35,807 nucleotides of DNA from JAUJNH01 sp038253125 (GTDB lineage Bacteria; Actinomycetota; Acidimicrobiia; Acidimicrobiales; JAUJNH01): NCBI GenBank assembly GCA_038253125.1, contig JBBSHM010000020.1, positions 1 to 35,807 on the forward strand, read 5' to 3'. A model generated the notes under the pieces. The model did no database searches and had not been told where the DNA came from. It was given only the letters and a program-made list of their open reading frames with translations. Below are positions 26,802-35,058 of the stretch, one piece after another (position 1 is the first letter of the stretch; every line of letters begins with the position of its first letter). Made by a program: the position numbers and the translations under genes.

Positions 26802-27754
26802 TCGCCGCCGCCAGCTACGCCGAGTTCCTCGATCAGGAGTACCTCGGCTCCTACGTCAGCCACGGCGGAGCGGCGGTGAAGTTCGTGGTGGCCGCCGACG
26901 ACGATCACGCCCGCTCCTTCAGCGAGGATCTCGCTCGGCGGGCTGATCAGGCCGGGTACCTGACGGTCCGGATCGATGCCGCCGAGGTCCGTGCCCACAT
27001 GATCGATCAGGTTCTGTTCGCGGTGGCCCGCCAGGTCGACTGGGACGGCCTGGCCGCCGGCGCCGTCCGCGCCGCGTTCGCCGCCGCCGCCCACCCGGTG
27101 CCCGCCGAGCAACAGGATGTGTCGGTGGAGGCGGTGGCCGCCCACCATCAGGTCGACCCGGGTGAGCTATCCCGGGACGTGAACCGCCAGCTCCAGCAGC
27201 TGGTCTTCCGCGACTTCGCCATGGTGCAGGAGTTCCGCGTGGCCATGCTCCGGCTGTGCCAGGCCCAGCTGCGGTCCGGCCAGGTATCCGAGGCCGAGCA
27301 CGCCGCGGTCCTCGACTGGCTGCGGGGCGAGCTCCGGCAGATCTCGGTGCTGCGCTCGGCCATGATCTTCCGCCGCGTCGGGCGTCACAACGCCCGCCAG
27401 CTCCTCTTCTCCCTGGCCCACTGGCTGGCCACCAACGGCAAGGCCGGTCTCCTGCTCGAGCTGGACGTCCGCCGCTTCGGCTTCGCACGCCGGCCCCGGC
27501 CCGAGGAGCGCAGCGGCCTCTACTACACCAAGGCGGCGCTGCTCGACGGCTACGAGCTCCTGCGCCAGCTGGTCGACAACACCGACGAGCTGTCGCACTG
27601 CTGCGTCGTCGTCCTCGCCGCCCCCGAGTTCCTCAGCGACGGGGCGCGCGGGGTGGATGCATACCAGGCGCTGAAGATGCGGATCCACGACGAGGTCCGG
27701 GACCGTCGGCGCGACAACCCCTTCTCATCGCTGGTCCGGGTGGGGGCTCCATGA
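26798..27754 (+). CDS. Probable P-loop-less relative of the BREX-type ATPase
   Basis: A 318-residue protein from GTG 26798. Its layout follows the next gene's product. SHGGAAVKFVVAADDD at residues 21-36 sits where that ATPase has GGFGSGKS, but lacks the Gly-Lys-Ser/Thr of Walker A. ADQAGYLTVRID then parallels the following strand. Around residue 210, LLFSLAHWLATNGKAGLLLE parallels the Walker B region with only one acidic residue after the hydrophobic strand. The C-terminus YQALKMRIHDEVRDRRRDNP ends in FSSLVRV. I infer a non-catalytic partner of the ATPase at 27751. It overlaps both neighbours by 4 nt. This is by-eye comparison; a profile search is needed. Confidence 0.65.
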   Translation: MIAAASYAEFLDQEYLGSYVSHGGAAVKFVVAADDDHARSFSEDLARRADQAGYLTVRIDAAEVRAHMIDQVLFAVARQVDWDGLAAGAVRAAFAAAAHPVPAEQQDVSVEAVAAHHQVDPGELSRDVNRQLQQLVFRDFAMVQEFRVAMLRLCQAQLRSGQVSEAEHAAVLDWLRGELRQISVLRSAMIFRRVGRHNARQLLFSLAHWLATNGKAGLLLELDVRRFGFARRPRPEERSGLYYTKAALLDGYELLRQLVDNTDELSHCCVVVLAAPEFLSDGARGVDAYQALKMRIHDEVRDRRRDNPFSSLVRVGAP

Positions 27755-29022
27755 GCGCGGACGCCGTGCGGATGATCGAGTGCCGGCGGGCGCTCGAGGC
27801 GTTGCGGGCCGGTGTGCCCAACCGTGACGCGGTGGCCGCCCTCGGGTCGCTGCAGACCGCCGTCGAGGACCGCTTCAGCCAGTTGCTGGACAGCACCCGG
27901 GCTCACGGGATGACCGACCCACCTGGAGGGATGCTCGTGGGTGGCGGGTTCGGCTCGGGCAAGAGCCACGTCCTGGAGCACCTGGCCCACCGGGCCCTCG
28001 ACGCCGGCTTTGTGGTCTCCACGGTCGTGATCTCCAAGGAGACCCCGCTCCACGACCCGGCGAAGGTCTTTGCCGCCGCCATCGCCGCCGCCCGCGTCCC
28101 GGGCCGGGTCGGCTCGGCCATCGACGAGATCGCAGGTGACCTCCAGACCGACTCGGAGGCCTACGCCGAACTGTACCGGTGGGTCCACCACGACGGCGCC
28201 CCCGTCGACAGCCGCTTCGCTGCCAGCCTGTTCCTCTACGAGTACGCCCGAGGCGACGCCGAGTTCGCCGACCGCATCGTCCGGTTCTGGGCCGGCGATC
28301 CGCTGCCCCTGGCCGATCTGCGCCGCCGCCTCAAGGAGGCCGGGGCCGCAGCCACCTATAAGCTGGCCTCGGCCAAGGAGCGAGACCTCGCCGTCCAGCG
28401 CTTCCGGTTCGTCTCCCGGCTCATCGCCGCGGCCGGCCACCGGGGATGGGTCGTGCTGCTCGACGAGGTCGAGCTGATTGGCCGCTACTCGCTGCTCCAG
28501 CGGGCTAAGTCCTACGCCGAGGTGGCCCGGTGGGTGCGGGGCGACCGCGACGATCCCGGTGCGCCGTTGTGCTCGGTGCTGACCACCGTCGACGACTTCG
28601 AGGCGCAGGTGCTGGTGGGCAAGAACGATGTCGAGCTCATCCCCAAGCGGCTGCGGGCCAAGGGCACGGTCGACCACGACCTCCTGGCCAGCCTGGCGGA
28701 GACGGGCATGCGGGTCATCGAGCGGGAGCAGATCATGCTCCAGCCTCCCGACCGGGACGAGCTGGACCGCACCTACGCCAAGCTGAAGGACATCCACGCC
28801 GCCGCCTTCGGGTGGGAGCCGCCGGAGGTCGAGGGTCTCGAACGCCTCCCGTCCAATCGCATGCGGCAGTACGTGCGAGCGTGGATCAACGAGTGGGACC
28901 TGTGCAGGTTGGACCCCTCCTACGACCCCGACATCACCACCACCGAGGTGACCGTCGACTACAGCGAGGACCCCGATGTCGGGACCGGGCCAGACGGCGA
29001 CAGGGACCCCCGCCCAACGTGA
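27751..29022 (+). CDS. BREX-type ATP-binding protein (DUF2791, BrxD-like)
   Basis: A 423-residue protein from the ATG within the ATGA overlap. It opens SADAVRMIECRRALEALRAG, the usual start of the BREX ATP-binding family (DUF2791). Walker A GGFGSGKS lies at residues 65-72, and Walker B WVVLLDEVELIG with Asp238-Glu239. A sensor-like SVLTTVDDFE and the AAA+ lid follow. Relatives occur in BREX type 2 (BrxD) and, as I recall, in Shango-like operons, always near a helicase. Here too an SF2 helicase follows, 14 nt after the stop. It is probably the ATP-driven core of the system. No catalytic residue appears lost. Confidence 0.85.
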   Translation: MSADAVRMIECRRALEALRAGVPNRDAVAALGSLQTAVEDRFSQLLDSTRAHGMTDPPGGMLVGGGFGSGKSHVLEHLAHRALDAGFVVSTVVISKETPLHDPAKVFAAAIAAARVPGRVGSAIDEIAGDLQTDSEAYAELYRWVHHDGAPVDSRFAASLFLYEYARGDAEFADRIVRFWAGDPLPLADLRRRLKEAGAAATYKLASAKERDLAVQRFRFVSRLIAAAGHRGWVVLLDEVELIGRYSLLQRAKSYAEVARWVRGDRDDPGAPLCSVLTTVDDFEAQVLVGKNDVELIPKRLRAKGTVDHDLLASLAETGMRVIEREQIMLQPPDRDELDRTYAKLKDIHAAAFGWEPPEVEGLERLPSNRMRQYVRAWINEWDLCRLDPSYDPDITTTEVTVDYSEDPDVGTGPDGDRDPRPT

Positions 29023-29035
29023 GCGGAGGCGGCGG

Positions 29036-30541
29036 GTGACGGCAGCTCACGAGGTCGCCGCGGTGCTGGAGGTCGAGCCGGGGCGGACACCGGTGGAGGT
29101 GCGGGACTTCCTCCGCCGGCGAGGCCGGGTGTCGATCACTACGGCCGACGTGGCCCGCGTCCTGGCCGGCTCCCCCGGCCGCTTCCGGGCCGATGACCGC
29201 TCACCACCCCGGTGGTGGCCGGCGCACCACCCCGAGGCCCGTGTGAGGGCGGCGCCGAGGCTCCCCTCGTTGCCCGGGCTGTACACCTGGCAGCGGGAGG
29301 CGCTCGACGCCTGGCGCCAGCGGGGGTGCCGGGGAGTCGTCGAGGCGGTCACCGGCACCGGCAAGACCTTGCTCGGCGTGGCCGCCGCCGGTGATGAGCT
29401 GGTGGCCGGAGGGCAGGTGGCCATCCTCGTGCCCACGACCGAGCTGCTGTTCCAGTGGCGCCACGTGCTGGAGCGGCACCTGCCGCCGAGCACCAGCGTC
29501 GGGCTCCTCGGCGGCGGCCAATATGGGGACCTCGGCCGCCACGACGTGTTGGTGGCCGTGGTGAACTCGGCCAGGGGCGCCGACCTCCGGCCCCGCCGGC
29601 CGGGTGGCCTCCTGGTCGCCGACGAGTGCCACCGCTACGGCACCGACGGCAACCAGACCGCCCTCGACGGCCGCTTTCCGCGCCGGCTCGGCCTAAGCGC
29701 CACCTACGCCCGGCCCGACGACGGCCACCTAGCCTGGCTGACCCCGTACTTCGGCGGAACTTGCTTCCGGATGGGGTACCGGCGGGCCCTCGCAGATGGG
29801 GTCACGGCCCGTTTCGCGGTGACGCTCATGGGGGTCGATCTCACCGTCGGCGAGCGGGCCGTCTACGACGAGCTCACCTTCGAGATGTCAAGGCTGAGGG
29901 CGCAGCTCATCGCCGGCAGCCATGTTCCGGCTGACCCGGTGAGCGCGTTCTTCGTCGCGCTCACCCAGCTCGCCCGCCGTGACCGGGAGGGCTCGGCCAC
30001 GGCCCGCCGCTACCTGCGGGCTATGCAGGAACGCCGTCACCTGCTGGCCGAGACACCGGCCAAGACCCACGCCCTCCTCAGCCTGGCGCCCGGCCTGGCC
30101 GCGGCCGACCGGGCCATCGTGTTCACCCAGAGCATCACTGCCGCCGAGGCCGCCGCCGACACGCTCCTCGACGCCGGCCTGCGGGCCGAAGCCACGCACT
30201 CCGGGAAGGACCGGGCCACCAGAAGAGCGGTGCTGGCCCGCTTCGCGGCCGGAGAGCTGGACGTCGTCAGCGCCCCTCAGATCCTCGACGAGGGCGTCGA
30301 CGTACCTGCCGCCGACACCGCGGTCATCATGGCCGCCAGCCGCAGCCGGCGGCAGATGGTCCAGCGCATGGGCAGGATCCTGCGCCCCAAGCCCGACGGT
30401 CGGCCCGCCCACTTCATCGTCGTGTTCGCTCAAGGAACGACCGAGGACCCGGCTCTCGGCGCCCACGAGGGGTTCCTCGAAGAGATCACCGAGCTGGCCG
30501 ACACTGTGACCGCCCTCGCTGTCGACGTGCCCGTGTCCTGA
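29036..30541 (+). CDS. SF2 (DEAD/DEAH-type) helicase with N-terminal winged-helix-like segment
   Basis: A 501-residue protein. GTG 29036 is chosen for its GGAGG ribosome-binding site (29025-29029) with good spacing; an upstream ATG at 28976 would overlap the ATPase. Residues 1-60 look like a small DNA-binding helical domain (TPVEVRDFLRRRGRVSITTA). The helicase core shows a Q-like LYTWQREALDAW, Walker A AVTGTGKT at 104-111, DECH in LLVADECHRYG, SAT in GLSATYARPDD and motif VI in QRMGRILRPKP. It resembles XPB/RecG-style restriction helicases but lacks a nuclease domain. Position and overlap style make it the motor partner of the BrxD-like ATPase. Confidence 0.85.
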   Translation: MTAAHEVAAVLEVEPGRTPVEVRDFLRRRGRVSITTADVARVLAGSPGRFRADDRSPPRWWPAHHPEARVRAAPRLPSLPGLYTWQREALDAWRQRGCRGVVEAVTGTGKTLLGVAAAGDELVAGGQVAILVPTTELLFQWRHVLERHLPPSTSVGLLGGGQYGDLGRHDVLVAVVNSARGADLRPRRPGGLLVADECHRYGTDGNQTALDGRFPRRLGLSATYARPDDGHLAWLTPYFGGTCFRMGYRRALADGVTARFAVTLMGVDLTVGERAVYDELTFEMSRLRAQLIAGSHVPADPVSAFFVALTQLARRDREGSATARRYLRAMQERRHLLAETPAKTHALLSLAPGLAAADRAIVFTQSITAAEAAADTLLDAGLRAEATHSGKDRATRRAVLARFAAGELDVVSAPQILDEGVDVPAADTAVIMAASRSRRQMVQRMGRILRPKPDGRPAHFIVVFAQGTTEDPALGAHEGFLEEITELADTVTALAVDVPVS

Positions 30542-30554
30542 GCGGCGTCGTCGG

Positions 30555-30575
30555 GCGTCGCGTGGAACTCGACGC
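30555..30575. repeat. Inverted repeat after the five-gene operon (possible terminator stem)
   Basis: GCGTCG (30555-30560) and CGACGC (30570-30575) are perfect 6-bp arms with a 9-nt loop, 14 nt after the helicase stop. There is no T-run, so rho-independent termination is uncertain. Confidence 0.3.
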
Positions 30576-30626
30576 GGGCGCTGGTCACTGAACCGTCCAT
30601 CACCGAGAGACCATGATGCCACCGCG

Positions 30627-30632
30627 TAGGAT
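30627..30632 (+). promoter_or_regulatory. Leaderless -10 box (TAGGAT) of the Rv0862c-like gene
   Basis: TAGGAT ends 8 nt before ATG 30641. It indicates a separate transcript from the upstream operon. Confidence 0.5.
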
Positions 30633-30640
30633 CGGGACGG

Positions 30641-33076
30641 ATGGGTGTGGCCGACCACCTTCGCTCCCTCGGGGAGGACGGGCTGGCGGCGCTGCTGCGA
30701 GAACGGCCTGTGCTGCTGGAGCACTGCGCGACGCTGAGCGAGCTGGCCTACTTCCTCGAGGCGCCGTATGCCGTGAACGAGGCGCTGTGCCACACGAACG
30801 CCTTTGAGCACGCGGCCGCCGAGGTGATCGCCGCGCTTGGGCCCGTCCGCCCTGCTGAGATGGCCGTGGCGTTGGGCCTCGAGGGAGACGCCCCTGAAGT
30901 CGACGAGGCGATCACCAGGCTCGAGCGCCTCCTGCTCGCTGAACGCCTGCCCGACGACCTCATCGCCCCCGCCCGCGGGGTGACCGACCACATGGGGCAC
31001 CCCCTCGACCTCGGCCGGCCGCTCACCGCCATGATCTCCCAGTTCGACGCCGGTGCGGTGCGGCGGGCGGCCCAGCTGCTCGGCCTGCCGAAGACCGGCA
31101 ACAAGGCGGCGCTCACCGCCGCGGTCAGCGGGGCACTGAGCGACCCCGACACCGTGCGCCGTGCCCTGGCCGGCGGACCCAGGGGCACCGAGGAGCTGGT
31201 CGACCGCCTCCTCGGGGCGGTGATGGTCGACGTCGGCTACGGGCGGCCCCCGCCAACGGTCGCCTGGCTCCTAGAGCACCTGATGCTCGTCCGGGCCTAC
31301 CCCTACGGCGGCCCGGCCGAGCTGGTGCGTGAGGTGGCGCTGGCGCGGCGCGGCCCGGTGCTGCGCGTCGTGGCGCACTCACCGCCGACGCTGACCGGAC
31401 GGGCTGTCCGCGACTTCGACGCCTCGGCATCACACCGCAGCGCCGCCGTCGTGCCGCTTCTCGCCTCGGTGGTCGACGTCCTCGGGGCCGAGCCGGCCAG
31501 GGCCATCCAGAGCGGCGAGTTGGGCGTGCGCGACCTCAAGAGGCTGGCCAAGGCCGCCGACACCGACGAGGCCACCGCCGGCCGCCTCCTTGAGATGGCC
31601 CGCTCCGCCGGCCTGGTCGGAACGTCGGTCACGGTCGTCTCCCCCGAGCCCCGCCGGGGAACGCGGTGGCAGGCCGCGCCGGCTCCCGTGGTCGAGTGGC
31701 TGCCCACCACCCGCTACGACGCCTGGATCGAACTTGAACCGGGGCGGCGGTGGGCGGAGCTGGCCGCCGCATGGCTCGACACCCGGGCCTGGCCCTCCCG
31801 CGCCGGTGCTCGCGGCGAGAGCGGGAAGATCAGCCCGGCCTTCTCCCCGCACGGGGACGCCGCCGACGCCCCACGCCTGCGCAGGGTGCTGCTCGGCCTT
31901 CTGGCCGGCCTCGGCGCAGGGCAGGCCGGTGACGTGACCGAGCTGGCTTGCGCCCTGGCCTGGCACCAGTTCAGGTGCAGGGCGTGGGGCATCACCGACA
32001 GCGTCACCGTGACCGAGGGCGTCCTGGCCGAGGCCGAGCTGTTGGGCATCGTGGCCGGAGGCGCACTGTCCACACTCGGTCGAGCACTGCTGGAGGACGG
32101 CGAGGCCGCCGCGCTCACCGCCGGTCGGATGCTCCCGGCACCGGTGCGCGAGATCCTGGTCCAGGCCGACCTGACCGCCATCGCCACCGGGCCGCTCGAA
32201 CGGGACGTGGCCGAGGAGCTCTCGTCGATGGCCGAGGTCGAATCCCGTGGTGTCGCCACGATCTGGCGGTTCAGCGAGTCGTCGATCCGGCGTGCCCTCG
32301 ACCACGGCGCCACGCCGGACCGGATGCTCGGCTTCCTCGACGAGCATGCGTCGAAGGGGATCCCCCAGCCGCTGCGCTACGTCATCAACGACGCCGCCCG
32401 GCGCCACGGCAGGCTCCGGGTGGCGGCCGCGGCCTGTGTGGTCACGAGCGACGACCCGGCCCTGCTGGCCGAGGTCCGGGCCGCCCGCAAGACAGCCAAG
32501 CTCAAGCTGCGCGAGCTGGCCCCCACCGTGCTGGCCAGTCCCCTGCCGAGCGATTCGGTGCTCCTCACGCTGCGCACCGCTGGCTTCCTGCCCGCCGAGG
32601 AGCGAGCCGACGGGCACATCTCGCTCGTCCGCCCCGAGCGCCGCCGGGCGTCGGCGCAAGGTGGACAGGTCCCGCGAGCACGCCCGGCGGTCGATGTGGT
32701 GCCGCTGGCCCGGCGGCTGCTCAAGGAGAGGCCCGTCAAGGCCGGGCCCGCCGACGGCAGGGCCGCCTTTGCCGCCTTCGCCGACCTGCTTGGCGGGGAC
32801 CCCTACGACGAAGATGACAGTGACGAAGCAGCGTGGTGGATCACCGAGGCCGACGACATCACCCAACCGGCATACCGCAGTCCTCACGAGCTGCTGGCCA
32901 AGGCCGCCGGCACCGGCGCCGAGGTGGCGCTGATCTCCTCGGAAGGCCGGAACGGGACGGAGGTCGTGGGTACGGTGGCCATGCTGACCGAAGCCACCGT
33001 CGTCATCCGCAACACCAACGGCCGCCAGAAGGCCATCGCCCTCAACAGCATCCTCAGCATCTGGGAGGAACCGTGA
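30641..33076 (+). CDS. Helicase-associated protein, XPB/Ssl2 N-terminal domain-like (Rv0862c-like)
   Basis: An 811-residue protein from a leaderless ATG. It opens VADHLRSLGEDGLAALLRER and continues through repeated winged-helix-like segments (LSELAYFLEAP, PVRPAEMAVALGLEG). The later region, GVATIWRFSESSIRRALDHG followed by RMLGFLDEHASKGIPQPLRY, is characteristic of the helicase C-terminal/XPB-Ssl2 N-terminal-like family. An acidic linker (DPYDEDDSDE) precedes the end. In mycobacteria a protein of this type (Rv0862c) is encoded next to XPB. The same holds here: the stop overlaps the XPB start in a GTGA. It is likely an XPB partner in DNA repair or transcription-coupled processes. Confidence 0.82.
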   Translation: MGVADHLRSLGEDGLAALLRERPVLLEHCATLSELAYFLEAPYAVNEALCHTNAFEHAAAEVIAALGPVRPAEMAVALGLEGDAPEVDEAITRLERLLLAERLPDDLIAPARGVTDHMGHPLDLGRPLTAMISQFDAGAVRRAAQLLGLPKTGNKAALTAAVSGALSDPDTVRRALAGGPRGTEELVDRLLGAVMVDVGYGRPPPTVAWLLEHLMLVRAYPYGGPAELVREVALARRGPVLRVVAHSPPTLTGRAVRDFDASASHRSAAVVPLLASVVDVLGAEPARAIQSGELGVRDLKRLAKAADTDEATAGRLLEMARSAGLVGTSVTVVSPEPRRGTRWQAAPAPVVEWLPTTRYDAWIELEPGRRWAELAAAWLDTRAWPSRAGARGESGKISPAFSPHGDAADAPRLRRVLLGLLAGLGAGQAGDVTELACALAWHQFRCRAWGITDSVTVTEGVLAEAELLGIVAGGALSTLGRALLEDGEAAALTAGRMLPAPVREILVQADLTAIATGPLERDVAEELSSMAEVESRGVATIWRFSESSIRRALDHGATPDRMLGFLDEHASKGIPQPLRYVINDAARRHGRLRVAAAACVVTSDDPALLAEVRAARKTAKLKLRELAPTVLASPLPSDSVLLTLRTAGFLPAEERADGHISLVRPERRRASAQGGQVPRARPAVDVVPLARRLLKERPVKAGPADGRAAFAAFADLLGGDPYDEDDSDEAAWWITEADDITQPAYRSPHELLAKAAGTGAEVALISSEGRNGTEVVGTVAMLTEATVVIRNTNGRQKAIALNSILSIWEEP

Positions 33077-34734
33077 ACGGACCGCTCATCGTCCAGTCCG
33101 ACCGCACCCTGCTCCTCGAGGTCGATCACGCCGACGCGGAGCGGTGCCGATCGGCGATCGCCGCGTTCGCCGAGCTCGAGACGGCACCCGAGCACGTGCA
33201 CACCTACCGGGTCACACCTCTGGCACTGTGGAACGCCAGCGCCGCCGGGATCGACGCCGAGACCGTGGTGGACGCCCTGTCCCGGTGGTCGCGCTTCCCA
33301 GTCCCGCCATCGGTGTTCGTTGACGTGGCGGACACGATGGCCCGCTACGGCCGGCTGGTGCTCGAGCAGGCCGAGGCGACCCCGGAGGGCTCCGGCGCAC
33401 CGGCCGGGTCGCTGGTCCTTCGGGCCGTCGCCCTCGAAGACCTGCCGGTCCTGGAGGAGGTGGCGCGGGCCAAGGCGGTGGCTCCCTTCATCACAGCCCG
33501 CCTGGGCCCGATCGCCCTCGCCGTGCCGGCCGCCGAGCGGGGCCGGATCAAGCAGGCGCTCATCAAGCTGGGCTGGCCGTGCGACGACCAGGCCGGCCAC
33601 CGCGAGGGGGCGGCCTGTCCTCTCCAGCTCCAGGCCACCGACCTGCGCCCCTACCAGGAGGGGGCGGTCACCAGCTTCGTCGCCTCGGGGTCGGGCGTGG
33701 TCGTGCTCCCCTGCGGTGCCGGCAAGACGATCGTCGGCGCCGCCGCCATGGCCAAGATCGGGGCGCAGACGCTGATCCTGGTCACCAACACCCTGGCCGC
33801 CCGGCAGTGGCGGCGAGAGCTGCTGGACCGCACGACGCTCGGCCCCGAGGAGATCGGCGAGTACTCGGGCGAGCGCAAGGACATACGGCCCGTGACCATC
33901 GCCACCTACCAGGTCCTCATCACCAGGCGGAAGGGCGAGTACCCGCACCTGGCCCTGTTCTCCGCCCTCGACTGGGGCCTGGTCATCTACGACGAGGTGC
34001 ACCTCCTCCCGGCGCCGGTGTTCCGCATGACCGCCGAGATCCAGTCGCGGCGCCGCCTGGGCCTCACCGCCACCCTGGTCCGCGAGGACGGCCGGGAGTC
34101 CGACGTGTTCAGCCTCATCGGCCCCAAGCGGTTCGACGCGCCCTGGAGGGACATCGAGGCCCAGGGGTGGATCGCGCCGGCGCAGTGCGTGGAGGTGCGG
34201 GTGACGCTCACGGCCGACGAGCGGATGGCCTACGCCCTGGCCGAGCCCGACGTGGCCTACCGGGTCGGGTCTACCGCCGCTTCGAAGATGGGAGTGGTCG
34301 AGAGGGTGCTGGCCCGGCACCCGGGCGAGCCGACGCTGGTGATCGGTCAGTACATCGACCAGCTCGAGCGGCTCGCCTCCCGCCTCGGGGCCCCGCTGAT
34401 CACGGGCAAGACCCCCAACCGCGAGCGCGAGATCCTGTTCGCCCGGTTCCGCCAGGGCGAGGTGGGCCTGCTGGTCGTGTCGAAGGTGGCCAACTTCTCG
34501 ATCGACCTGCCCGAGGCGACGGTCGGCGTTCAGGTGTCAGGCACGTTCGGCTCCCGACAGGAGGAGGCGCAACGGCTGGGCCGCATCCTGCGACCCAAGC
34601 GCGACGGCCGCCAGGCGTGGTTCTACGCCGTGGTCTCGCGCGACACCAACGACCAGACCTTCGCCGCCAACCGGCAGCGCTTCCTGGCCGAGCAGGGCTA
34701 CGCCTACGAGATAGTCGACGCCGTCGACCTGTAG
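33073..34734 (+). CDS. XPB-type DNA repair helicase
   Basis: A 553-residue protein from GTG 33073, coupled to the previous gene. The N-terminal part has a damage-recognition-like region and LRPYQEGAVTSFV (Q/I region). Walker A LPCGAGKT lies at 212-219, DEVH in LVIYDEVHLLPAPVF, SAT-like RRRLGLTATLVREDGRE, the thumb-containing segment after it, and motif VI EAQRLGRILRPKRD. This is the actinobacterial XPB (ERCC3-like) 3'-5' helicase family, comparable to mycobacterial Rv0861c. Length and all motifs are as expected. It probably unwinds DNA at lesions and is housekeeping rather than part of the defence genes upstream. Confidence 0.92.
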   Translation: MNGPLIVQSDRTLLLEVDHADAERCRSAIAAFAELETAPEHVHTYRVTPLALWNASAAGIDAETVVDALSRWSRFPVPPSVFVDVADTMARYGRLVLEQAEATPEGSGAPAGSLVLRAVALEDLPVLEEVARAKAVAPFITARLGPIALAVPAAERGRIKQALIKLGWPCDDQAGHREGAACPLQLQATDLRPYQEGAVTSFVASGSGVVVLPCGAGKTIVGAAAMAKIGAQTLILVTNTLAARQWRRELLDRTTLGPEEIGEYSGERKDIRPVTIATYQVLITRRKGEYPHLALFSALDWGLVIYDEVHLLPAPVFRMTAEIQSRRRLGLTATLVREDGRESDVFSLIGPKRFDAPWRDIEAQGWIAPAQCVEVRVTLTADERMAYALAEPDVAYRVGSTAASKMGVVERVLARHPGEPTLVIGQYIDQLERLASRLGAPLITGKTPNREREILFARFRQGEVGLLVVSKVANFSIDLPEATVGVQVSGTFGSRQEEAQRLGRILRPKRDGRQAWFYAVVSRDTNDQTFAANRQRFLAEQGYAYEIVDAVDL

Positions 34735-34791
34735 TGCCTGCATCCGTGCTGCGGTTGACCCAAGGCTCATCCCGGTCTGGCTGAGGGCGCT

Positions 34792-35058
34792 TTGAAGCTG
34801 TGGAAGGTGTTCGGCCTGGCCGGGGTGGCGGGCGTGGCGGCCACCGGCGTCACCGTCGCCCGGGCCGAGCGGCGGCGCCGGGCCTATGAGCCGCAGGACG
34901 TCCGGGCCCGGCTCCACCAGCGGCACATGGAGGCACTCCGGGCCGAGGCCGCCCAGCCCTCGGAGCCGCAGGCCGAAGAGGGGGCACCGCAGGCCCTGGT
35001 CGGCGGCGGGCGGTGGGCCCGTCTGCGGACACGACGGCCCCGGCGGCAGGATCGATGA
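34792..35058 (+). CDS. Small protein with N-terminal hydrophobic helix
   Basis: An 88-residue protein from TTG 34792, with GAGGG (34783-34787) upstream. Residues 2-24 (KLWKVFGLAGVAGVAATGVT) form one membrane-spanning or signal-anchor helix, followed by an Arg-rich stretch (RAERRRR) that would lie in the cytoplasm. The rest is hydrophilic, with Pro/Glu and a basic end. No family is recognised. Its stop overlaps the start of the next gene (ATGA), so the two are probably co-expressed. Confidence 0.6.
   Translation: MKLWKVFGLAGVAGVAATGVTVARAERRRRAYEPQDVRARLHQRHMEALRAEAAQPSEPQAEEGAPQALVGGGRWARLRTRRPRRQDR

Noticed and set aside
19736..30541. A complete BREX or DISARM locus
   Set aside because: No PglX/BrxX methyltransferase, PglZ, BrxC/PglY, DrmB or DUF1998 protein can be found; only a BrxD-like ATPase and helicases are shared.
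32833..33072. Upstream extension of the XPB frame
   Set aside because: Lies inside the preceding gene and is His/Arg-rich; the GTGA overlap at 33073 gives the natural start.
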